A program made the translations under genes and the position numbers. Of a DNA stretch of 64,000 nt, positions 1 to 12,900 are shown piece by piece. A model generated the notes under the pieces. The model was not told the origin of the DNA. It saw only the letters and a program-made list of their open reading frames with translations, and ran no database searches. The stretch lies in NCBI GenBank assembly GCA_963723455.1, contig CAVRQM010000001.1, positions 1,488,001 through 1,552,000 of the forward strand, written 5' to 3'. This DNA is from CAVRQM01 sp963723455. GTDB taxonomy: Bacteria > Pseudomonadota > Alphaproteobacteria > Acetobacterales > Acetobacteraceae. Within the stretch, counting starts at the first letter, position 1, and each line of letters begins with the position of its first letter.

Positions 1-1
1 G

Positions 2-373
2 CACAGCCTGGCTGGGTTTGCCGGAACCGGCGTGGTGCTGAATGTCTGGGCGACCTGGTGCGCGCCCTGCGTGGCCGAGATGCCGGCGCTGGCGGCGCTG
101 GCGCGCAAGCTCGCCGGGTCGGGCATCGTGGTGGCGCCGCTGTCGATCGACCACGGCGGCGCGGCCGCGGTGCGGCGGTTCTATGCCGGGCACCACATCG
201 CGGGGTTGGGCGTGTGGACCGACGCCGAGGGTGATGCCGGGCGCGCGCTGGGCGTGCGCGGCGTGCCGACCACGTTCGTCATCGACCGGCAGGGGCGCGA
301 GGCGGCGGTCCTGGAGGGCGCGGCCGACTGGGGCAGCGACGCCGCGGCGACGGCGATCCGCGCCCTGGTCTGA
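2..373 (+). CDS. TlpA-like thioredoxin-fold protein, 5' end outside window
   Basis: Partial gene; the reading frame is open from base 2, so the start lies upstream of the window. The visible part carries the redox motif WCAPC in the context VLNVWATWCAPC and the late thioredoxin-fold segment with cis-proline (GVPTTFVID). This arrangement is typical of TlpA/ResA/DsbE-type thiol-disulfide oxidoreductases, which are normally membrane-anchored or exported and work in cytochrome c maturation or oxidative stress. The signal or anchor region is not visible, so location is inferred. A GTG at 32 could be miscalled as a start, but it lies just before the active-site strand and would delete the first secondary-structure elements of the fold. 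Confidence 0.85.
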   Translation, partial: HSLAGFAGTGVVLNVWATWCAPCVAEMPALAALARKLAGSGIVVAPLSIDHGGAAAVRRFYAGHHIAGLGVWTDAEGDAGRALGVRGVPTTFVIDRQGREAAVLEGAADWGSDAAATAIRALV

Positions 374-489
374 CGAGGGGGTTCTGACGAGCGGGTTCTG
401 ACGGGCCGGCTTCTGACGGGCCGGGCCGGAACCGCAACCGTCGCCGCACGTCAGGCCCAGCGTGGGCGGGCGACTGACGGAGGGGTGGC

Positions 490-1074
490 ATGGGCGCGAC
501 GGACTGGGTGCGGCCGCTGGGCCGCTCGCTGCGCGGCATCCGCGCCGGGGTGCATGGGCTGGCCAGCCGGGGACGCTGGCTGGCCGGGGCGCCGGAGTGC
601 ATCCGGATCACCAGCCCGGTCTTCGGCCACGGGCTTGATCTCCCGGACCGCTTCACCGCCGATGGCGCCGGCCTGTCGCCGCCGCTGTCCTGGGAAGGGG
701 TGCCCGCCGGCGCGGCCTGCCTGGCGCTGCTGGTCGAAGACCCCGACATTCCGTTCCCGGTGCCGCTGGTGCATGCGCTGGTGTACGACATCCCGGCCTC
801 GATGACGGGGCTGGGCGAGGGCGCGATCCCGACCGTGCTCAAGACCGCGGGCCCCGAGGGGTTCCGCGCCGGGCGCAACAGCTTCGGCCGGCAGGGCTGG
901 CTGGCCCCGACGCCGCCACCGGGCCACGGTCCGCACCACTACGCCTTTCAGCTATTCGCCTTGCGCCGCACGCCGAGTTTCGAGTGGCCGCCCGGCCGTC
1001 ACGCGCTGCTCGGCCAGATGCGCGGCGAGGTGCTGGGCTGGGGCGTGCTGTTCGGGATCTACGAGCGCGTGTAG
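490..1074 (+). CDS. YbhB/YbcL family (PEBP, Raf-kinase-inhibitor-like) protein
   Basis: The 194-residue protein belongs to the phosphatidylethanolamine-binding-protein superfamily. Visible family marks are ITSPVF near residue 38, FTADGAGLSPPLSW near 55, LLVEDPD near 82 (the conserved D-P-D ligand-pocket segment) and the HHYAFQLFAL strand near 150. Bacterial members (YbhB, YbcL) are cytoplasmic or periplasmic; no clear signal peptide is seen, and the N-terminal 35 residues are basic and variable. A good Shine-Dalgarno, GGAGGGG, lies just before the ATG. The biological role of these proteins in alphaproteobacteria is not established, so only the fold can be claimed. Confidence 0.9.
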   Translation: MGATDWVRPLGRSLRGIRAGVHGLASRGRWLAGAPECIRITSPVFGHGLDLPDRFTADGAGLSPPLSWEGVPAGAACLALLVEDPDIPFPVPLVHALVYDIPASMTGLGEGAIPTVLKTAGPEGFRAGRNSFGRQGWLAPTPPPGHGPHHYAFQLFALRRTPSFEWPPGRHALLGQMRGEVLGWGVLFGIYERV

Positions 1075-1082
1075 CGCGAAGC

Positions 1083-1394
1083 CTACTCCGCGGCGCGCCG
1101 CAGGTGCGGACCCAGCCGGCCGGTGGCGAACAGCAGCAGCATCCGATAGTCGGACAGCAGCGCCATGACCGGATGGCCGAAGGTCGCCGGCCGGTTGCCC
1201 TCGACGCCGAGATGCGCCGCCCAGGCGAACCCGTACCCGACCAGCGGGGCGGCGAGCAGCCAGCGCCACTCCAGCCGCGCCGCCGCGAGTGCGACGCACA
1301 GCAGCGCCAGCGTGCTGCCGACATAGTGCAGCGCGCGGGTGGGGGCGCGGCGATGCGCGCGCAGATAGGTGAGCCAGAACTGATCGCGGGTCAT
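1083..1394 (-). CDS. DUF962 / Mpo1-like small membrane protein
   Basis: The 103-residue protein starts MTRDQFWLTYLRAHR and keeps the DUF962 (YGL010w/Mpo1-like) features: an N-terminal H-R-x-x-x-R-x-x-H-Y-x-G segment (ALHYVGS), two hydrophobic helices at about residues 25-60, and a late HPVMALLSDYRML segment. Yeast Mpo1 is an Fe(II)-dependent dioxygenase acting in alpha-oxidation of 2-hydroxy fatty acids. The bacterial proteins are shorter and mostly uncharacterised, so function is not assigned. A longer in-frame reading of 368 residues exists only because the frameshifted CBS gene upstream runs into this frame. Confidence 0.75.
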   Translation of the reverse strand: MTRDQFWLTYLRAHRRAPTRALHYVGSTLALLCVALAAARLEWRWLLAAPLVGYGFAWAAHLGVEGNRPATFGHPVMALLSDYRMLLLFATGRLGPHLRRAAE

Positions 1395-1477
1395 GCTCGC
1401 CCTCGGTCGGCCTGCCCTGCAGCCTCGCGCCGCCGCCGCCCGGATGCAAGGCGATGCCGCCGCGGGCAGCCGCCAAG

Positions 1478-2189
1478 TCAGGCGTTGATGCTGCCCACCG
1501 GCGAGACGAACGTCAGCCGGTCGCGCACCGAGCCGACGCCCGGCGTGTTGCGCGCCGCCACCAGCAGCGCCTCGTGCGAGCCGCCATCGGTGAACACGCC
1601 GTCCAGCGTGACCACGCCGCCCGCCACCGACAGCCTGACCTGCTCGGGCAGGAACCAGGGCTGCGCCGCCAGCTCGTCGCGCAGGCGCTGCAGGATCGCC
1701 GCGTCGTCGCCCGCGTCGCCCGCCGCCGCGCCTGAAGACGCGGCGCGCAGCGATCGGGCCAGCGCGCGCATCAGGTCGGCGCGGGTGACCAGCCCCGCCA
1801 GCCGGCCGCCGACCAGCACCGGCAGGTGCCTGACTCCGTGCTGCTGCATCAGGCGTCACGATGTCGGCCAGCTTGGTTTCCAGCTCGATCGAGACGATGG
1901 TCGTGGTCATCACGTCGGCCACCCGGCGGCTATGGGTCTCGATGTAGTCGGCCGCACTCCTGGCCGGGCCGTGCAGCAAGTGCCACCATGTGGAGCGGTG
2001 CGTTTCGGTGCCGGTCTCGACCCGCCGCAGCAGGTCGCCTTCCGTCAGCATGCCGACCAGCGCGCCGGATTCGTCCACGACAGGCAGGCCGCCGAGCCGG
2101 TGGTCCACCATTCGCTGCACCGCATCGCCCAGCCGGTCCCCGGCGGCCGCCGTGACCGGATCGCGGCGCATGATGTCGCTGGCCTGCAT
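1478..2189 (-). CDS. CBS-pair plus BON domain protein (frameshifted)
   Basis: Read from ATG 2189, the protein begins MQASDIMRRDPV and has a first CBS domain, then a linker with a second CBS half (VADVMTTTIVSIELETKLADIV). The frame then breaks near 1848. The continuation, starting MQQHGVRHLPVL in the next frame, completes the second CBS domain and adds a C-terminal BON domain (residues around SVAGGVVTLDGV). Removing one C from the run near 1848 joins the halves as ADIVTLMQQHG, which fits the family. CBS-BON proteins are cytoplasmic and thought to bind adenine nucleotides. The break could be a sequencing indel or a real mutation; a sequencing indel fits the pattern elsewhere in the window. Confidence 0.8.
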
Positions 2190-2210
2190 CGCCGCGGCTC
2201 CGTTCGCAAC

Positions 2211-2285
2211 TGGTGCCGACGGTCAGGATTGAACTGACGACCTGCTGATTACGAATCAGCTGCTCTACCACTGAGCTACGTCGGC
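2211..2285 (-). tRNA. tRNA-Thr (anticodon CGT)
   Basis: The minus strand folds as a standard tRNA. The 7-bp acceptor pairs GCCGACG with CGTCGGC, the D arm contains AGCTCAGTGGTAGAGC, the anticodon stem CTGAT/ATCAG encloses a loop with CGT, and the T arm carries GTTCAATCC. The discriminator base is A and CCA is encoded in the DNA. Threonine codon ACG is the one read, a frequent codon in this GC-rich genome. Confidence 0.95.
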
Positions 2286-2355
2286 GATGGCGGCGTCGGC
2301 GCTTTTGCCGCAGGTGCGCGATATACCGCCCGCCCCCCGATGCTGCAACCGCGGC

Positions 2356-4422
2356 TCAGCCGGCCTGCTCCAGCCGGCGCGCGGCACCGGCGATCAGCTC
2401 GAACTGCGCGGCCAGGCGGCCCAGCGCGTCGGCGCCCGCGTCGGCCTCGGGCAGCGCCGGCCGTGGCGGCAGGCCGGTCGGATCGCGCGCGGTCCGCGCC
2501 TCGATGGCGGCGAAATACGCAGCCCATCCGCGCCACGCCGCGGGATCGCGCCGGCCCGCCGGCCGCGCCGTCAGGTGCAGCGCCGACAGCCGTCCCGCCA
2601 CACGGCGCAGCGCCGCATCCACGGTCAGCGCCGCCTCCAGCCGCGCCGCGCTGCCGCGCCGCGGCTCCAACAGGGCGCGCTGCAGGCTGGCCTCCAGCGC
2701 ATTGCTCGCCACCCCGGCGGCGCGGCGGGCGCGCTCGGCGGCTTCCCCCGGCGCGTCGCCCAGCAGGACTTCGATCTCGGCGGCGGCATAGCGCGCGTGC
2801 GCCGCCACCGCGTCGCGCAGTTGCGCGCCGACCCGCGCCGGCTCCCAGCTCGGCCACAGCGCCCAGGCGCCGGCCAGCGCCAGCACGCCCCCGGCCATTG
2901 TGTAGCCGGCGCGGGCCAGGGCGATGGCGACCTCGCTTGTCCCCGGCCGGCCCAGCTCGCTCAGCAGCACCACCATCGGCGTCAGGCAGGCGATGTACAG
3001 CGCGAAGCTGACCGCGCGCACCGACAGCGCCAGGGTGGCGAGCGGGAACAGCGCCACCGCGATGGCCAGCGGCGTGGTTGCGACCGTGGCCAGCGCCGCC
3101 GCGAACAGCCCGCCCAGCACGGTGCCGCCGACCCGCTCGACGGCGCGGGTGAAGGTCAGCGCGAAATACGGCTGCATCGTCAGGACCAGTGTAATGGTGA
3201 ACCAGTAGGCATACGGCGCCGGCCATTGCCGCGTGACCGCCACCGCGACGCCGGCCAGCGCGCCGGCGCGCAGCGCGTGGCGCAGCGCCTCCGACCGCCA
3301 GTGCAGGTTGGCCTGTATCGCCGCCCACCAGCGCCGCGGCGCGGCCGGGCTGCCGCGCGGCAGGAACGCCTCGGAGCCGGACAGCGTGGCGGCGACGCGC
3401 AGCCGCTCGGCCAGCGTCTCGGCGATGCCGGTCAGCGCGTCCTGCGCGCTGCCCCGTGCCGGCCGGCCGACGGCGCGGATCGCCGCGATCGCGCGGTCCA
3501 GTCCGGGGCGGCTGCTCTGGATGTCGGCGGCCACGGCGCGCTGCAGCAGCAGCAGCACCGGCCGCAGCAGGCGCAGCACCTTCTCCGCCCGCATGGCGGC
3601 GCCGGGATCGGGGTCGGACGCCAGCAGCTCGGACAGCGCGATCAGGGCGGCGAACATCTGGTCGGCGGTCTCGAGCCGGATCCAGCTCTGCGCCGCGTGG
3701 CCGGCCACCGGGCCACGGATCCGCACCGTCTGCAGCACCGCCTCGCGCGCCCGCTCGATCGCCTCGCGCACCTGCCGGCGGTGCAGCCGGGCGTGGCGGT
3801 CCCATTCCGCCCCGTCCGGCCCGGCACGCCGCAGCACCTGCAGCTGGTCGCCCGCCAGCTCCGCCAGCGCGCGATAGGCGTCGCCCACCGCGCGCCGCGC
3901 CGGCCGATACGGGTGCAGCCGCCAGATCGCCAGGGTCAGCAGCAGCGCCCACAGGCTGCCGGCGAGGAACATCCCGGCCAGCGTGGCCGCCGCATGCAGG
4001 CCGGGCAGCCGGGTGCGCAACGACAGCACCAGCACCACGGTCAGCAGATTGCCCACCTGCATGGCCGACTGGCCGAAGATGCGCGCGAAACTGGTCAGGA
4101 ACACGCAGCAAGCGGCGACCGCGACCACCACCCAGCCGGGCCACGCCAGCAGCAGGCCGAAGCAGGCGGTGCAGGCCGCCCCGATCAGGCCGAAGCCGAG
4201 CAGCGCCGGCAGCCGCCGTCGCAGCGGACCGCCGGCGTCGCACAGGCAGGTCAGCAGCGCGCCCAGCGCCGCCTCCATCAGCCCGGGCCAGCGCACCCAC
4301 TGGCCCAGCGCCACCACCGCGGCGATCGCCAGCGCCGCGCGCACGCCCTCGGCGATGCTGACGCTGCGCACGTCCACCGCCAGCAGCGGCGGCAGGCCGG
4401 CCGTCGCCGCTGGCCGCCGCAC
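2356..4422 (-). CDS. FUSC-family (fusaric-acid-resistance-like) inner membrane protein
   Basis: The protein of about 688 residues has two bundles of hydrophobic helices, around residues 20-150 and 345-470, separated by a soluble helical segment. This is the architecture of FUSC/YccS/AaeB-like proteins. Each bundle has the short Gly/Pro-rich turns of the family, for example FARIFGQSAMQVGNLL. Members are proposed efflux components for aromatic acids or other toxic compounds, but substrates are mostly unproven. The reading frame extends back inside aconitase, so the start must lie after the aconitase stop at 4452. The GTG at 4422 (VRRPAATAGLPP) is the first reasonable one; GTGs further on are alternatives. 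Confidence 0.8.
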   Translation of the reverse strand: MRRPAATAGLPPLLAVDVRSVSIAEGVRAALAIAAVVALGQWVRWPGLMEAALGALLTCLCDAGGPLRRRLPALLGFGLIGAACTACFGLLLAWPGWVVVAVAACCVFLTSFARIFGQSAMQVGNLLTVVLVLSLRTRLPGLHAAATLAGMFLAGSLWALLLTLAIWRLHPYRPARRAVGDAYRALAELAGDQLQVLRRAGPDGAEWDRHARLHRRQVREAIERAREAVLQTVRIRGPVAGHAAQSWIRLETADQMFAALIALSELLASDPDPGAAMRAEKVLRLLRPVLLLLQRAVAADIQSSRPGLDRAIAAIRAVGRPARGSAQDALTGIAETLAERLRVAATLSGSEAFLPRGSPAAPRRWWAAIQANLHWRSEALRHALRAGALAGVAVAVTRQWPAPYAYWFTITLVLTMQPYFALTFTRAVERVGGTVLGGLFAAALATVATTPLAIAVALFPLATLALSVRAVSFALYIACLTPMVVLLSELGRPGTSEVAIALARAGYTMAGGVLALAGAWALWPSWEPARVGAQLRDAVAAHARYAAAEIEVLLGDAPGEAAERARRAAGVASNALEASLQRALLEPRRGSAARLEAALTVDAALRRVAGRLSALHLTARPAGRRDPAAWRGWAAYFAAIEARTARDPTGLPPRPALPEADAGADALGRLAAQFELIAGAARRLEQAG

Positions 4423-4451
4423 GCGGACGGCGCCGGGGCCGGAACGCCGGC

Positions 4452-7130
<2,679 letters not shown>

Positions 7131-7216
7131 GGGATGCTGCTTTCGTATGCGTCTGCGAACAGGGCGGGCGAGTGGCTTAGACCACCGTGGCGGGGTGGTC
7201 CACAGATGGGGGTGGC

Positions 7217-7822
7217 GTGCTGCAGGGCGAAGGGCTGGCGGCGTTCCGCGGCGAGCGGCTGGTGCTGCGCGACATCTCCCTGGCCGTCCCGCCGGGCGGC
7301 GCGCTGCTGCTGACCGGGCCGAACGGGGCGGGCAAGTCCACGCTGCTGCGGCTGCTGGCCGGGCTGGTGCGCGCGGCTGCCGGCGCGCTGCGCTGGGGCG
7401 CCCTGGATGCGCTGGCCGACCCGGCGGCGCATGGCGGGCGGGTTGCCTATCTGGGCCATCTGGACGCCATCAAGCCGGGGCTGACGGCTGCGGAGAACCT
7501 GCGGCTTTGGGCCGGGCGCGACGCCGTCGCGGCGGCGCTGGACGCGGCCGGGCTGGCGGCGCTGGCCGAACTCCCGGCGCGGATGCTGTCGGCCGGGCAG
7601 CAGCGCCGGCTGGCGCTGGCCCGGCTGGGGCTGCGCGCCGCGCCGATCTGGCTGCTGGACGAGCCGACATTGGGGCTGGATGCGGCCGCGGTGGCGCGCT
7701 TCGGCGCGCAGCTTGCGGCGCATCGCGGGCGCGGCGGCGTGGTGGTGGCGGCGACCCACCTGCCGCTGCCGCTGCCGGGGGCGGCGACGCTGGGGCTGGC
7801 CGCCGGGCTGCGGCTGGCGTGA
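7217..7822 (+). CDS. ccmA: Heme exporter ATP-binding protein CcmA
   Basis: ABC ATPase of the CcmABCD complex, which works in cytochrome c maturation by releasing holo-CcmE in the periplasm. Visible motifs are Walker A GPNGAGKST, the signature LSAGQQRR, Walker B WLLDEPT and the H-loop ATHLPL. The length of about 200 residues is normal. Two in-frame GTG starts exist, at 7187 and 7217; I prefer 7217 because it follows a purine-rich GATGGGGGTGGC and places the ABC core at the expected distance. The gene overlaps ccmB by four bases (GTGA). Confidence 0.93.
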   Translation: MLQGEGLAAFRGERLVLRDISLAVPPGGALLLTGPNGAGKSTLLRLLAGLVRAAAGALRWGALDALADPAAHGGRVAYLGHLDAIKPGLTAAENLRLWAGRDAVAAALDAAGLAALAELPARMLSAGQQRRLALARLGLRAAPIWLLDEPTLGLDAAAVARFGAQLAAHRGRGGVVVAATHLPLPLPGAATLGLAAGLRLA

Positions 7823-8483
7823 GCTTCTTGCCTCGCCTGCTGGCGCGCGAACTGCGCCTGTCGCTGCGCCACGGCGCGGACACGCTGGCCGCGGTGCTGT
7901 TCTTCGTGCTCGCCGCCGCGCTGTTCCCGCTGGCCATCGGGCCGTCGCCCAAGTACTGGCCGGGGTGGCGCCCGGCATCGTCTGGGTGTGCGCCCTGCTC
8001 GCCGCCCTGCTCCCGCTGGACCGGCTGTTCGGCGCGGATGCCGAGGACGGTTCGCTGGACCTGCTGCTGCTGGCCGGCCATTCGGCGGCGGCGATCGCGG
8101 CGGTCAAGGCGCTGGCGCATTTCCTGTCCACCGGCCTGCCGCTGCTGCTGGCGGCCGGCCCGGTCGCGGTGATGCTGCGCCTGCCCGACGCCGCGCTGCC
8201 GGTGCTGCTGGCTGGGCTGGCGCTGGGCAGCGCCACGCTGTCGCTGTTGGGCACGCTGGGCGCGGCGGTGGTGCTGGGCGCACGGCGCGGCGGCGTGCTG
8301 CTGCCGCTGCTGGTGCTGCCGCTGGCGGTGCCGGTGCTGATCTTCGGCGCGGGCGCGGCCGATGCGGTGGCGGTCGGCCTGTCGCCCCGGCCGCAGCTGC
8401 TGTTCCTGGGCGCGATGCTGCTGGCCGCGCTGCCGCTGTGCCCGCTGGCGGCGGGCGCCGCGCTGCGCGGCGCGGCGGGGTAG
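7819..8483 (+). CDS. ccmB: Heme exporter membrane protein CcmB (frameshifted)
   Basis: The permease subunit paired with CcmA starts at the GTG overlapping the ccmA stop. The first 45 codons (MSFLPRLLARELRLSLRHG) are in one frame. Near 7954 the frame changes and continues as VLAGVAPGIVWVCALLA, the conserved CcmB segment, through six hydrophobic helices to the stop at 8483. One G missing from the AAGTACTG context would explain the break. Because CcmB is required for c-type cytochromes, a sequencing indel is more likely than loss. ccmC and later ccm genes are not in the window; the next gene is on the other strand. Confidence 0.88.
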
Positions 8484-9945
8484 TCAGTCCCCGAACGCCG
8501 GGTCGGCTAGAGCCGGCTCGCTCCAGGCTGCATCCGGCAGCAGCGAGGCGAGCAGGTTCGCCACCCGCCCGGCGACAGCGCGCGGCTGGGTGGACACCTG
8601 CGGCAGGCCCATCAGCTCGCCGTCGGTGCCGCGCGCCAGCGGGCCGGCGACGAACAGGCTGTCCACCGCGAAGCCGTCCGCGTCCAGGCAGCGCGCCGCC
8701 TGGTCCACGTCGATGCCGAGCCGCCAGGGGTCGGCGTGCAGCATGCGGCCGCGCGCCAGGCTGGCCAGCAGCTCGTTGCTCTCGACCACCGAGCTGTGGC
8801 CCGGCCCGACGCAGGCCACCACCGCGCCGACCCGGCGCTCGATCGTGTCGTCCGGCGCGGCGCGCGGCCGTAGCCGGGCGATCAGCGCATCCTCCTGGGC
8901 CGCCACCTCGCGCAGCGAGCCGGCCAGCACCTCCAGCCGGCCGCCGGCGAGTTCGCCGGCCACCAGCTCGGCGATCTGCGGCGCGCTCTGGAAGCGGTGC
9001 GCGTCCCAGAAGGCGCGCAGATGGCGCAGGAAGCGCCGCCGCTCGGCTGCCGGCAGGGCGCCCCAGACCTCCCGGCCCTGGCGGCGCAGCGCGTCGATCA
9101 CGTTCTCCCACGGCCGCCCGGCGGCGGCACCCGCGGCGATCGTCGCGCGCGCCCGGCGCAGCAGCGCCCGCGCGCTGCGCGCCGGGTCGGTGGCGAAATC
9201 GCCGTCCGGCTCGACCGGCGCGGTGGTGCGCGGGCGCGGCAGCAGCCCGTGGCGGGAGATGGCCGTCAGCCGCCCGACCTGGCCGCGCGCGCGCAGCGAA
9301 GCCATCACGTCGCAGGCGGTCAGCCCGGTGCCGACGATCAGCACGTCGGCGGCGCGCGGGATGGCGTCGATCGCCTGCGTGTCCCAGGGGTCGGCGATAA
9401 GCATCCGGTGCCCGAGCAGCGGCTGCAGCGCCGCCGGCAGTCACCGGCGGCGGATGCCCCACCGCCAGCACCAGCGCGTCGGCATGGCGCGTGCTGCCGT
9501 CGGCCACGGTGATGACGAAGCCGCCCCCCTCGGCGCGGGCCGCGGCGGCGCGCTGGCGGGTGTGGCGGAACACCACGTCGCGCCGCGCCAGCGCCGCCTC
9601 GCGCACCAGCCGGTCCACATAGCGGCCGACCTCGCCGCGCTGAGCGTAGATGCGCCCGTCCGGCAGCATCGCCTGCGGGTCGCGCTCGGGCACGCCGGTC
9701 TCGCGCAGCCAGCGGTCGAAATGCAGCTCGTCCTCCAGGAACGGCGACATGCGCGCGGCGGCGACGTTGATGCGGTGCTGGGCGTCGCCGGTCGAATAGG
9801 CGAGGCCGGCGCCGAGGCGCGGGCGCGGCTCGATCACCTCCAGGTTGAATGACAGGCCGGGATGGTCGCGCAGCAGATGCAGCGCGCACATCGCGCCGCA
9901 GAAGCCGCCGCCGACGATGACGACGCAAGGCGGTCCGCCGCCCAC
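8484..9945 (-). CDS. FAD/NAD(P)-binding oxidoreductase, COG4529-like (frameshifted)
   Basis: The N-terminal half, from GTG 9945, has a dinucleotide-binding motif (VVIVGGGFCGAM) and continues through ARMSPFLEDELHFDRWL. Near 9440 the frame shifts. The remainder begins MLIADPWDTQAIDAI and has a second GxGxxA-type site (VLIVGTGLTACDVMASL) and a C-terminal FVAGPLARGTDGELMGLPQV. This fits the FAD/NAD(P)-binding protein family found beside peptide or siderophore genes, whose substrate is unknown. The start lies two bases after the stop of the giant glycosyltransferase, so both are probably on one transcript. The intact protein would be about 485 residues. Confidence 0.8.
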
Positions 9946-9947
9946 GC

Positions 9948-12900
9948 TCAGTCGGCCTCGCCTTGCATGTGGTCCGTCGTCCTCCGGCTGGCGTCGTGCC
10001 CGCGCCGTTGCGAACTCTGGCGGGGCAGCACGGTTTCCGCAACCGCCGGCCGCGTCGCCGCGCGGGCCAGCAGCAGCTCGCAATAGCGATGCACCTCGCG
10101 CGGTTCCAGTTCGGTCAGGCAGGCCAGGCCACGGCTGCAATCCTCCGCCTTGGACAGGTAGCACGGGCTGCATGACATGCGCCGCTGCAGCGCCACCGCG
10201 CGCGGGCCGGCCGGTCCCCATTCCACGGCATCGACTGCTCCGGAATGGATCCCGATCGTGGGCACGCCGAGCGAGGCGGCGATATGCTTGGGGCCGCTGT
10301 CATTGCCGACGAACAGCGCGCCGGCCCCGAGCAGCGCCGGCAGGTCGGCCAGCGACACCGCGCCGGCGAGAGAGACGGCGCAGCGGCGCCGGCCGAGCGC
10401 CTTGATGACCGAAGCGGCCAATGCCGCCTCGTCCGCGCCGCCGATCAGCACCGACTGCATCTGGTTGCGCTCGGCCAGCAGCACGATCAAAGCGGCGAAA
10501 TGTTCCACCGGCCATTGCTTCAGGCGCGAACCGGCGCCCGGGTGAATGATCGCCACCGGCCGGGCGAACTTCGCCCGCACGCGCGCGGGCAGGAATGTCA
10601 GGCGCGCGCCGTCGCTGCGGTCGCCGGGATCGGCTGCATCGTCCGCCTCGGCGGCAAGGGCGACCGCATCGACCAGGCGCAGCAGGTCGTCGCCGACATG
10701 GGTCCGCTTGCGCTGCAGGCTGGCATCGCCCTCCCACTCCAGGGCCACGTCCAGCCAGGGGAAGCGGCCCTGGTGGTCGTAGCCCGCCAGCCAGCGCGCG
10801 CCGGATTGGCGCAGGATCGGCCGCGTGTCGGTCTGCTTGCGCAGATCGACCGCCAGGTCGAACCGATGCGGCGCGAGCCGCTGGCGCAGCTCCGACAGCG
10901 CGGCATCGTCGAGCGAATTCGCACCCAGCTCAGATCGGGCGTGGAAGAACTCGAACGGGATGATCTCGTCCACCAGACGCGCGACCGCGGGCAGCGACGC
11001 GGCAGACTTGCCGGCGAGCAGCGAGAGGCGCGCATGCGGGAAACTGGACCTCAGCCGCCGGAGCGCCGGCAGCGCGGTCACCAGGTCGCCGATATGGTCG
11101 AGCTTCACCGCCAGGATGCGCTGGATGCGCGCGCGCTCGAATAGCGGGCGCGGCGCGCACACTGCCTGCAGCGGCTCCGCGTCGGGGCGGAGATCGTCGC
11201 AGCCCTTGGCCAGTCCTGGATTGTGGAAGCGGTCGCCCGCCGCGTACAGCGACCGCCAGGCGCCGGCGAACCGGGCGCGGTCGTACTCGTCGCGCAGCCC
11301 GGCGCGGCTGGCCAGTTCGTGATGGATCAGCTGCGCGTGCGGCGTAAAGACCGCGTGCCGGCCGGCGCGGCCGGCGCGCAGGCAGAAATCCACGTCGTTG
11401 TTGACGATGCTGTGCCGCTCGTCGAACCCGCCCAGCGCGCGGAACAGCCCGGCCGGCACCATCATGCAGGCGCCGGTCACCGCGCTGACCTCGCGCTGCA
11501 CCGTCGCCAGGCCGAAATACCCGGCATCGGCCTCGGCCAGGTAGCGGAAGGCGTGCCGCCCGGTGCCGAGTGCGGTCAGGAAGATGCCGGCGTGCTGCAC
11601 GGTGCGATCGGGATACAGCAGCCGTGCGCCGACCACCCCCACCTCCGGCCGCTGCGCGTGCTCCAGCAGCGCATCCAGCCAGTCTTCGTGCTCGATCTCG
11701 ACGTCGTCGTTCAGGAACAGCAGGTAGTCGCCGCCCGCGGCGCGGGCGGCCTGGTTGTTGAAGCGCGACCAGTTGAACGCGCCGGGCACGCTCACCACGC
11801 GGTCGGCGTGGCGGCGGATCCAGCTGCGGCAGGCCGAGGGTCCGGGCGGGATGTTGTCGATGCAGACGATCTCGAAATCCCGGTACGCGGTGCGGGCATG
11901 GATGCTGTCGATGCAGGCGCGCACGCGATCGTCGACGCCGCAGGTCGGGATGATGATCGACACCAGCCCGGCGTCGCCCGGCCGCCGGCGCACCCGGTAG
12001 CTGCCCGGCGCGCGCCCGTCCAGCAGGTCCCCGGCGATGCCGCGCCGGGCCATCGCGCGGCGCAGCGCGGCGCGCTCGGCCGCGCGATGGCCGGCCGCGT
12101 CGTCGCCGGCCGCGTCGCGAGCCGTGTCGCAGGATTGGCCGAGCAGCAGCGGGATGTGCTCGATCCCCCGCGCCTGTTCGGTGCAGCGCAGCACACATTC
12201 GTACTGGCCCTGTTCGGCCAGCAGCCGGGCGGTCACGCCGGCGCGGTGCAGCAGCGCCGCGTCGGCGAACCACGGCCGGCCGACATAGTTGGTGGACAGC
12301 AGCAGGTCGGGCGACCAGCCGGGCTTGAGGAACGCCGCGCGCACGCCGCGCGCCGGATCCGTGCGCTCCTCGTCGGCATACAGGAACTCGGCGTGCGGAT
12401 GCAGCCCGGCGGCCAGGGCGACCTGCAGCAGCGCATCCGGGGCCAGCGTGTCGCCGGGGCACAGCGCGCCGACCAGCACGCGGCCGCCTTGCGGGCTCGC
12501 GGCGGCACGGCGGATCGCCTGGTCCAGCCCGGCCGGGCGAACGACCCGCGCGGCACCGCCCGCGTCGTCGGCCGAGCCGTCCAGCAGCCTCACGGCGGCG
12601 TCGGGCTGGCTGGTCACCAGCAGCAGCTCCCAGTCGGCGAAACTCTGCGCCCGCAGCGAGGCGAGCGTGCGCGCCGCCGCCGCCGCGTCGGCCGCGCCGG
12701 CCAGCGGCACCGCAAGCAGGAAGCGGGCGCGGCAATCCAGCCGGCGCAGCGCGTCCTCGCCCAGGGCGGTCAGCGATCGCGATGCGGGGCGCCCGCCGTC
12801 CGCGGCCGCGCCGGGGTCGGGCAGCACCTGCAGCCCGAAGCGCGAGGTCAGGATCGCCCCGTCATTGGCCTCGGCGCGCACCAGCACGAGGTGGTCGCCC